6,963 nt of DNA from NCBI GenBank assembly GCA_030950825.1, contig JAUZQT010000122.1, positions 1-6,963 on the forward strand, read 5' to 3'. The position numbers and the translations under genes are program-made. This document shows, one piece after another, positions 1-5,415 of the stretch. Every line of letters starts with the position of its first letter. Positions within the stretch are counted from its first letter, which is position 1. The stretch is from Mariprofundaceae bacterium. GTDB lineage: Bacteria; Pseudomonadota; Zetaproteobacteria; Mariprofundales; Mariprofundaceae. Below the pieces are notes generated by a model that was given only the letters and a program-made list of their open reading frames with translations, was not told the origin of the DNA and did not search any database.

Positions 1-2
1 CC

Positions 3-128
3 TTTTCTGATGTGCGGCGACTGATTTCTGAAGCTGCCTTGAGTGATGGTTTTGATAGGGTTTGCCCAAAAACCAGCAAACCCCTACATTATCTCAATAT
101 TGATGTGCTATTACGGATGGTTGCTTGA
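3..128 (+). CDS. C-terminal end of an unidentified protein (5' end outside window)
   Basis: One frame is open from the left edge to a TGA at 126-128, giving about 41 residues that end in LHYLNIDVLLRMVA. The other two plus frames hit a stop within the first 25 nt. The codons look coding-like, and a strong hairpin follows within 25 nt, as expected at a gene end. I do not recognise the family from this tail and assign no function. An open stretch of this length can occur by chance, so the call rests on the combination of open frame, codon choice and downstream terminator. The gene converges on the globin gene at 321-1220. Confidence 0.5.
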   Translation, partial: FSDVRRLISEAALSDGFDRVCPKTSKPLHYLNIDVLLRMVA

Positions 129-150
129 CTAATAATGGTGAAACTTCAGT

Positions 151-227
151 TTGTTCAGCATGAAGGCGCAAAAAGCGAAGCATAGCCTGCTATGTAAGCT
201 TTTTTTTGCAACGCCCATGCTGGGCAA
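151..227. repeat. Long imperfect inverted repeat (hairpin of about 30 bp)
   Basis: The left arm (151-185) and right arm (190-227) pair over most of their length around a CCTG loop (186-189). Paired blocks include TTG/CAA at the outer ends, CAGCATG/CATGCTG with two G-T wobbles outside it, GGC/GCC, GC/GC, an A-run against a T-run, AGC/GCT and CATAG/CTATG at the tip, separated by small bulges. This is longer than a simple terminator and resembles dispersed palindromic elements found between genes in proteobacteria. Whether it is repeated elsewhere in the genome cannot be seen from this window. The rest of the gap (228-320) holds no gene I can support. Confidence 0.7.
170..207. terminator. Probable bidirectional intrinsic terminator (core of the long hairpin)
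   Basis: On the plus strand, a stem made of AGC/GCT and CATAG/CTATG runs into eight T residues (200-207). On the minus strand the same stem runs into five T residues (complement of 170-174). It lies between the end of the plus-strand gene at 128 and the end of the minus-strand globin gene at 321, where a shared terminator for converging genes is expected. The stem is interrupted by a small internal loop (GAA against AA). Confidence 0.55.
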
Positions 228-320
228 AAAGACAAGCATGAATTGCGCAAGTTATTTAATTCCCGTTCCTAAGTAGTATCCGTTCATCTGCCTCCAATTA
301 CGGAGCCTAAAACTGTGTTG

Positions 321-1220
321 TTACGTGTTATGACCGTGTCTGGGTTTAATGGTTATTGGGAGTTGACCAGGGCACGGGGTTACACATTCATCGAGGCTTT
401 GTTTGTTGATGGATGGCCAGAATGAACGATCCACAGCCAGCCAGCGATCAGCAATCGCAGCGCTTAAGCCTGCATCAAGAATGCACTTTCGTAATATTTT
501 TTCACGATAGAGTGCCATATCTTCTGTGATATACATATGCATATGCACCAATGCAGGCGGTTGGCCTGAATAGAGGCTTGGTCCACCAAATGCTGCAACC
601 ATAAATTCGGTTTGTTTGCGAATAAGTCCAAGTTTGTGTTTGCCAAGGAAAAATTGACCAATCCAATCATCATCAAACATCAGATCATAAAAGCATTGAT
701 GGACACGGGTGATGATTTCTTGACCGCCAATATCTTCTAGAAGACCTGTATCATGGTGAGAATCATGAAACTTTTTTTCATCTTTATGCCATTCAGAGTT
801 GTTTTCGGCAGCAGATTTCATGATGTTGGTTATATCATCATATACGGCACCCCAAGCATCCCTTAACTCAGTTGAAAGTTTATCTTTTAAATGATCGGCA
901 AGTGCCAGCATCAGGGCTTGTTTGAATGCAGGCAAGTAGATGACCTTCATGCCATAACGTATATGGCGATATGATAAGGCTTCAATCGCAGTTGCCATGC
1001 TCTCTAAACGCCGAGCATTTTTAAAGGTTGCCATCATGCTCGAAAACTTCCGGTGAAGAAAAACAGGGCCACCATCAAACACTTGAATTTGGGATGGATC
1101 CAAGCGGAATAAATGGGTAAAAAAATGCGTGCACAGGGCAGTCATACTGTTGCTCATGTCATCAATATTATCACGAACCATTCGACGTTGTTGTAGCTGC
1201 TTATCGCTGATAGGGGGCAC
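321..1220 (-). CDS. Two-domain globin: flavohaemoglobin-type globin fused to a truncated haemoglobin
   Basis: The 299-residue protein carries two haem-globin domains in tandem. Residues about 15-137 match the globin domain of flavohaemoglobins and sensor globins: an HFFTHLF helix-B segment, then SYRHIRYGM with H86 as the probable proximal (F8) haem ligand, then a helix-G/H segment ending DAWGAVYDDI. Position B10, usually Tyr in flavohaemoglobins, is Phe (F34). Residues about 160-270 match truncated haemoglobins: IGG near 164, FYDLMF with Tyr at B10 (Y178), AAFGG at 209-213, and H226 in LVHMHMYITED as the likely proximal His. No reductase, kinase or cyclase domain follows, and no signal peptide or membrane segment is seen, so it is probably a soluble cytoplasmic O2- or NO-binding protein. 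The start is GTG, supported by AGGA at 1228-1231 seven nt upstream; the next ATG (codon 14) lacks a comparable site. It lies 9 nt downstream of the Roadblock gene and is probably translated from the same mRNA. Confidence 0.85.
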   Translation of the reverse strand: MPPISDKQLQQRRMVRDNIDDMSNSMTALCTHFFTHLFRLDPSQIQVFDGGPVFLHRKFSSMMATFKNARRLESMATAIEALSYRHIRYGMKVIYLPAFKQALMLALADHLKDKLSTELRDAWGAVYDDITNIMKSAAENNSEWHKDEKKFHDSHHDTGLLEDIGGQEIITRVHQCFYDLMFDDDWIGQFFLGKHKLGLIRKQTEFMVAAFGGPSLYSGQPPALVHMHMYITEDMALYREKILRKCILDAGLSAAIADRWLAVDRSFWPSINKQSLDECVTPCPGQLPITIKPRHGHNT

Positions 1221-1229
1221 AGTTAAATC

Positions 1230-1607
1230 CTAGGGTAAATTCACAAAGCGCTTGACCTGCTCTGCCATGGTGTCCAATGCATTTACAATTTTGGGTGGTA
1301 TTCTTTTGGTCAGTGCTGCAAAATAAAGGTGTTGTTCGTGGTCTCGCTCAATGCTCCAAGCCAGCATAACGCCATTTTTGTTGCGTGGAACCATGCAGCA
1401 GCATGCCATACTTCCTAAGCCGCCAAGTTCACTGATATTGCTGCCTGAAGATAGCCAGCCAGACAAATGTGCAATGAACTCATCATGCATATTTTCACCA
1501 GACATGGCGAGCATAAGGCCATCGCCATCGGCGACCACACAGCCCATAAAATCATATTCTTCACAGCAGTGTACTAGGTATTCATGAAGGTTTTGGGCTT
1601 CTGACAT
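1230..1607 (-). CDS. Roadblock/LC7-like domain protein, cysteine-rich
   Basis: The 125-residue cytoplasmic protein has the Roadblock/LC7 pattern: an N-terminal helix, then a strand-turn GCVVADGDGLMLA (22-34), a central helix, two strands around NGVMLAWSIE and LYFAAL, and a C-terminal helix. Family members act as dimeric scaffolds or as regulators of small Ras-like GTPases, such as MglB acting on MglA. No GTPase gene is visible here, so the partner is unknown. The protein is unusually cysteine-rich for its size, with C14-C15, C23 and a triplet C69-C70-C71. The start is the ATG at 1605-1607, because GGAG at 1615-1618 sits exactly seven nt upstream. Longer readings from a TTG at 1631 or an ATG at 1613 lack a properly spaced site. 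The gene is first in an operon with the double globin. The fold assignment is by pattern and moderately certain. Confidence 0.75.
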   Translation of the reverse strand: MSEAQNLHEYLVHCCEEYDFMGCVVADGDGLMLAMSGENMHDEFIAHLSGWLSSGSNISELGGLGSMACCCMVPRNKNGVMLAWSIERDHEQHLYFAALTKRIPPKIVNALDTMAEQVKRFVNLP

Positions 1608-1614
1608 TGGCATT

Positions 1615-1618
1615 CTCC
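1615..1618 (-). promoter_or_regulatory. Ribosome binding site deciding the Roadblock gene start
   Basis: GGAG on the minus strand lies seven nt before the ATG at 1605-1607 and directly abuts the alternative ATG at 1611-1613, which favours the inner start. Confidence 0.7.
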
Positions 1619-1636
1619 GAGTTTGTTGCAAGGCGT

Positions 1637-1665
1637 TTTATACTATAATGGGGAGTGTTGGTAAA
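1637..1665 (-). promoter_or_regulatory. Putative sigma70 promoter of the Roadblock-globin operon
   Basis: On the minus strand, TTTACC (1660-1665) and TATAAA (1637-1642) are separated by 17 nt. These match 4/6 and 5/6 of the sigma70 consensus. The predicted transcript start falls a few nt downstream of 1637, about 20 nt before the Shine-Dalgarno site. Confidence 0.5.
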
Positions 1666-1671
1666 GTTACC
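1660..1671. promoter_or_regulatory. Short palindrome overlapping the -35 of the Roadblock-globin promoter
   Basis: GGTAA-AG-TTACC is a perfect 5-bp inverted repeat with a 2-nt spacer. It covers the putative -35 hexamer of the minus-strand promoter, a position suited to an operator. Related TACC/TTACC sequences follow at 1682-1690. The regulator is unknown, and short palindromes also occur by chance. Confidence 0.3.
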
Positions 1672-1741
1672 ACATTTGACGTACCATTACCCATTGTTGC
1701 GTAGACTATTGATTTTTCGCAATAAAACGAGAAAGTACAGT

Positions 1742-1771
1742 TTGGTATTGTAGGCACGGATTTTTTATAGT
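1742..1771 (+). promoter_or_regulatory. Putative sigma70 promoter of the binding protein-kinase operon
   Basis: TTGGTA (1742-1747) and TATAGT (1766-1771) are separated by 18 nt. The predicted transcript start near 1778 leaves a leader of about 35 nt before the ATG at 1815. A longer reading of the downstream gene from GTG at 1770 would begin inside this -10 element, which argues against that start. Confidence 0.4.
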
Positions 1772-1803
1772 GCCGTTGAAAAAACATTGTTTTAGCCGTA
1801 AAA

Positions 1804-1808
1804 GGGAG
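1804..1808 (+). promoter_or_regulatory. Ribosome binding site deciding the binding protein start
   Basis: GGGAG is placed six nt before the ATG at 1815. The start it defines gives a clean signal peptide at the N-terminus. The GTG at 1770 would put 15 extra charged residues in front of it. Confidence 0.75.
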
Positions 1809-1814
1809 CCTGTT

Positions 1815-2648
1815 ATGCCCAGAATGATAATTTCACTACTCATGTTTTTCATGCCTTTTATCACGCATGCAGAAAGTCCGCAGCATACTTTGGTATTCAG
1901 TGGTGTTGTATTGGAGCAAGGAAACAATGCTTTGGCGGAAAGATTTACCAAATGGCTGTCTGTTCAGGTAAATTATCCTCTTTTGACACAGTATGCCGAA
2001 AGTTATCAGAGTCTATCGGATTCGTTGCGTGAACATCCCGAGAGTTTGGGGTGGACCTGTGGTATTCCTTTTATTCAAGATTACAACAGCGATGGACAGC
2101 AGCTTGTTGCGGTTCCGCTGTTTCATGGGAAGCCGACCTACCACTCTCTCGTTGTGACGCGTGTAGGGCGACAAGAAAAAACATTGGCAGATTTTGAGGG
2201 GAAAGTATTTGCCTATTCTGATGCTCGATCCAATTCAGGGTTTATTGCGCCAAGTTATGCACTCAAACAACAAGAAATCAAGATTCAATCATATTTCCGC
2301 TACTTGATGCATACAGGCTTGCATGAGTATTCGCTTGAAGCCCTGCTTGCAGGGCAGGCTGATGTTGCCAATATTGATGAGTATGTACTTGTAGAATACT
2401 TCAAAGCACACCCTGAAGCGAAAGCAAAACTGGTAGTCTTGGAAAAGTTTGGACCTTTCCCCTTCACACCCATTGTTGCTGGCAAGCAAGTATCAGGTAA
2501 AATAATTCAACGTTTACAACAAGCATTGCTTGGTATGTCTGAAGATCCTGAAGGTATAAAAATTTTAAAGCATCTGGGTTTGGATGGTTTTGTGCTGAAG
2601 CCTCCGTCATTTTATCAGCCGCTTGTTGATATGCTCAATGCATTGTAG
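1815..2648 (+). CDS. PhnD-like periplasmic binding protein, probably the sensory partner of the adjacent kinase
   Basis: The 277-residue protein has a Sec signal peptide: a basic start, a hydrophobic core ISLLMFFMPFI, and a likely signal peptidase I cleavage after THA (residues 17-19). The mature part resembles the phosphate/phosphite/phosphonate binding protein family (PhnD-like, type II periplasmic fold). It has a typical domain-2 segment GKVFAYSDARSNSGF (129-143), followed by a TGLHEYSLEALLAGQADVANIDEY block (167-190), equivalent to the family's TGsHd-s-AllnGevDaaavdd motif, and a C-terminal PFPFTPIVAG stretch. The S/T-rich hinge at 135-141 is where oxyanion ligands usually bind. No permease or ATPase gene is adjacent. 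The hybrid kinase starts 9 nt downstream, so a role as ligand sensor for that kinase is more likely than transport (inference). The actual ligand cannot be read from sequence. Confidence 0.8.
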   Translation: MPRMIISLLMFFMPFITHAESPQHTLVFSGVVLEQGNNALAERFTKWLSVQVNYPLLTQYAESYQSLSDSLREHPESLGWTCGIPFIQDYNSDGQQLVAVPLFHGKPTYHSLVVTRVGRQEKTLADFEGKVFAYSDARSNSGFIAPSYALKQQEIKIQSYFRYLMHTGLHEYSLEALLAGQADVANIDEYVLVEYFKAHPEAKAKLVVLEKFGPFPFTPIVAGKQVSGKIIQRLQQALLGMSEDPEGIKILKHLGLDGFVLKPPSFYQPLVDMLNAL

Positions 2649-2657
2649 GTATTCAAG

Positions 2658-5255
2658 ATGATGAATAAGTTATCCACACAGATTGGTGCACTCTTTTTTT
2701 TAAGTATAATCATTATTATGGGCAATATTTTTTGGTTTGAATACAAAGAGGAATCCGAGACGCTGCCTGCGCTTTTAGAAAATGAGGCTGTTTTATCAAC
2801 AATATTTATTGCTTCTGGCATCAATCATTTAGTGCTTTATAAAAAGCCATTTAAAATTTGGAAAAAAATGTCATCTATCCAGCAACGTTTATCAAAGAAT
2901 GATCGGATATCAATGATTTCATTTGCAATTTTAAATGATGAAAAGCTCGTGTTAAGCCATAGTAACCCAGATAAACACCCGATCATGAAACCAATGCAGA
3001 TTCCTAGTCTTGGTGCCCTTTGGTCAGATGAGACCATACAAATTACACAAGCTATTTATCACCCCTCAGATGACAGTATTATAGGATATATTACGTTACA
3101 ATTTCATGCAGATCTGATTTTAGAAGAATTACAAGAAATACAGGAAAAAATATTCATATCAGCCTCATGGGCTCTTTTTATTTCAATACTCTTGGCATTT
3201 TTCATCGCGTATCGTGTATCGCTGCCGCTTCGAAAAATATCAACGCTTGCATCACGAATTGGTTGTGGTGAGATGGATGTTTCAATGTTCTCTGCTGCGC
3301 CACAAGAGATTCAATTATTGGCGTATGCAATGAAAGATGCTGATAACACCATTTGTCAAAAAAACACGGCGTTAATAAAAAACCAGGGCTTACTAAAGTC
3401 GATATTGGATCATTCACCAGCTGTTGTGTTTATTAAGCAGGTTAATGGTCGTTATATGCTCATCAATAAACATTTTGAGACGCTTTTTCATATTCAGCAG
3501 GAAGATATTTTAGATAAAACGGCGGCGGATGTTTTTGATGCAGATATCGCCAAACGATTGCATGAACGTGATTTGGAAATTATGACTCATGGCAAAGCCT
3601 TCACCATGGAAGAAATGATACCAGATGACCGTGGTATGCGCTATTACGTTTTTCTAAGGTTTCCATTGTTGAATGCGGAAGGTCAGGTTGAGGCTATTTG
3701 CGGCATTGCGACAGATATCACAGATCAGAAAAGAATTGATGCAGAGATACGCAAGCTGGCAGCCGTCATTGAACAAGCAGATGAATTGGTTGTTTTGACC
3801 GATAAAAACGGCGTAATCGAATATGTGAATGAAGCCTTTGAATATGTGACGGGTTATCAATCGACTGAAGTGATTGGGAAAACACCAAATATTATAAAAA
3901 GTGGTCGGCATTCAAAAGCATATTATGCTGCGATGTGGAAAACGCTTCATGATGGTAAAGTATGGCAAGGTGACTTTATCAATAAAAAGAAAAATGGCGA
4001 ACCTTATGTGGTAAGCCAATCTATTGCACCGATCAAAAACGAGCTTGGAGAGATTACTGGGTTTTCATCGGTACAACGCGATGTTACACATATTCGAAAA
4101 GTGCAGCAAAAACTCCAACATAGTGACAGGGTTGAGTCACTGGGTGTGCTCGCTGGTGGTATTGCCCATGATTTTAATAATTTACTAACAGCAATTCTTG
4201 GCAATGTCTCGCTGGCTCTGACAGAAATTGACAGAAATTCCCCTGCAATGAAATATTTAAACTCTATTGAACATGCTAGCCATAGTGCGGCGGATTTGTG
4301 TCGGCAAATGCTTGCCTATTCAGGCAAGGGAAAGTTTGTGGTGGAAGCGATCAATCTTTCTGATTTGGTTGAGAATATGTGTAAGCTGATTGGTGTTTCC
4401 ATTGAAAAAAATGTTGTTCTTAAATATCACCTAAGTGATAATATCCCTTCCATTGATGCTGATATAGCTCAAATAAAACAGATTGTTTTAAATTTAATCA
4501 CCAATGCATCTGAGGCCATTGAAGGTAAAAGTGGCGTGGTGTCTGTCACAACGGGCGTAATGAACGTGGGTGCTGATTATTTAAATGGCTGTATTAGTGG
4601 TGAAGATCTTGAGCCTGGCCGATATGTGTATTTGGAGGTGTCGGATACAGGTTCGGGTATGGATAGAGATACACAAAAGAAAATTTTCGATCCGTTTTTT
4701 ACGACAAAATTTACAGGGCGCGGACTTGGCATGAGTGCGATGCTGGGTATTGTGCAAGGGCATCATGGCGGCTTGCGTATTTATTCCGAGTTAAAGCAGG
4801 GAACAACAATCAAAATTGTATTTCCAATATCGGGTGAAGAGGCGATTAAGAATCAACATAGCATCAAAAAGATCCCGCAATGGCAAGGGTCAGGTAGTGT
4901 TTTATTGGTTGATGATGAGGAAACACTGCGAGAAGTTGGCAGCGCAATGCTGGAGCACATAGGTTTTGATGTGATCACTGCCAATGATGGCATAGAGGGC
5001 GTGGAAGCATATCTGCATCATCAAAATGATATTAAGCTGGTTATTTTAGATATGACCATGCCTCGAATGGATGGGCAGACCTGTTTTAGAGAATTGCGCC
5101 GTATTAACCCTGATGTTTGCGTACTTCTATCATCTGGTTATAACGAACAGGATGTAACCGATCGTTTTGCAGGCAAAGGCTTGGCAGGGTTTATTCAAAA
5201 GCCTTATTCACTTGATGTCTTGGCCAATAAGCTGCAACAAGCGCTGCAGCCATAA
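2658..5255 (+). CDS. Membrane-bound hybrid histidine kinase (HAMP-PAS-PAS-HisKA-HATPase-REC)
   Basis: The 865-residue sensor kinase has a first membrane helix at about 8-27, a periplasmic domain of about 135 residues, a second membrane helix at about 165-185, HAMP to about 235, PAS1 at about 244-358, PAS2 at about 362-482, HisKA at about 485-555, HATPase at about 600-725 and REC at about 746-863. Phospho-accepting H504 lies in GGIAHDFNNLL, the HPK4-type H-box. The ATP site shows the N-box (N612, N616), the G1 box DTGSGM (663-668), the F-box DPFFTT and the G2 box GRGLGM (687-692). The receiver keeps D752/D753, phospho-acceptor D798, S825/S826 and K848, so all catalytic positions appear intact. 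PAS2 has the pattern W427-x8-W436-x5-N442, seen in many redox- or small-molecule-sensing PAS domains. The ATG at 2658 follows AGG, which overlaps the upstream stop codon; translational coupling with the binding protein is likely. No separate response regulator or HPt gene is nearby, so the downstream target is unknown. Confidence 0.93.
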   Translation: MMNKLSTQIGALFFLSIIIIMGNIFWFEYKEESETLPALLENEAVLSTIFIASGINHLVLYKKPFKIWKKMSSIQQRLSKNDRISMISFAILNDEKLVLSHSNPDKHPIMKPMQIPSLGALWSDETIQITQAIYHPSDDSIIGYITLQFHADLILEELQEIQEKIFISASWALFISILLAFFIAYRVSLPLRKISTLASRIGCGEMDVSMFSAAPQEIQLLAYAMKDADNTICQKNTALIKNQGLLKSILDHSPAVVFIKQVNGRYMLINKHFETLFHIQQEDILDKTAADVFDADIAKRLHERDLEIMTHGKAFTMEEMIPDDRGMRYYVFLRFPLLNAEGQVEAICGIATDITDQKRIDAEIRKLAAVIEQADELVVLTDKNGVIEYVNEAFEYVTGYQSTEVIGKTPNIIKSGRHSKAYYAAMWKTLHDGKVWQGDFINKKKNGEPYVVSQSIAPIKNELGEITGFSSVQRDVTHIRKVQQKLQHSDRVESLGVLAGGIAHDFNNLLTAILGNVSLALTEIDRNSPAMKYLNSIEHASHSAADLCRQMLAYSGKGKFVVEAINLSDLVENMCKLIGVSIEKNVVLKYHLSDNIPSIDADIAQIKQIVLNLITNASEAIEGKSGVVSVTTGVMNVGADYLNGCISGEDLEPGRYVYLEVSDTGSGMDRDTQKKIFDPFFTTKFTGRGLGMSAMLGIVQGHHGGLRIYSELKQGTTIKIVFPISGEEAIKNQHSIKKIPQWQGSGSVLLVDDEETLREVGSAMLEHIGFDVITANDGIEGVEAYLHHQNDIKLVILDMTMPRMDGQTCFRELRRINPDVCVLLSSGYNEQDVTDRFAGKGLAGFIQKPYSLDVLANKLQQALQP

Positions 5256-5415
5256 ATATAGCGCTCTTTCAAATTCTAACCTGAAGAATTCATAAGTCGT
5301 TGTGATGATTGCGGATAAAGGGGCAAGCAAGGGCGGTTAAGTGGGTAAGAGTAATGCGGGCTAGATCTAACACTGAAAGCGGGTAAAAAACAAGTCGGCT
5401 GATGTATTAGAGGCG
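5256..5415. other. Convergent intergenic region between the kinase gene and trmD, no gene seen
   Basis: No open frame of useful length and no tRNA-like fold is seen. Two weak inverted repeats lie at its left edge: GCGCT/AGCGC at 5241-5245 and 5260-5264, spanning the kinase stop codon, and AATTCT/AGAATT at 5272-5277 and 5285-5290. Neither is followed by a T-run, so neither is a convincing intrinsic terminator. rplS, the usual next gene after trmD, is not here. Confidence 0.6.

Noticed and set aside
1..320. CRISPR array or retron-like RNA at the left edge
   Set aside because: Only one palindromic unit is present, with no regularly spaced repeats and no reverse transcriptase or Cas gene in the window.
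1351..1587. Open frame on the plus strand opposite the Roadblock gene
   Set aside because: Antisense shadow with a low-complexity Ser/Pro-rich translation and no start signal.
1608..1631. Longer Roadblock protein starting at a TTG (1631) or ATG (1613)
   Set aside because: GGAG is spaced seven nt from the ATG at 1607 and has no spacing to the 1613 ATG. The extra residues add nothing to the domain.
1709..1722. FNR-like box TTGAT-TTTT-CGCAA upstream of the binding protein gene
   Set aside because: The left half-site is perfect, but the right half matches only three of five positions. This is too weak to call without conservation data.
1770..1814. Longer N-terminus of the binding protein from a GTG at 1770
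   Set aside because: The GTG overlaps the putative -10, has no binding site, and would put charged residues ahead of a clean signal peptide. The ATG at 1815 has GGGAG at ideal spacing.
5272..5290. AATTCT/AGAATT inverted repeat after the kinase gene as an intrinsic terminator
   Set aside because: The stem is six AT-rich pairs with no following T-run, so it is too weak to call.
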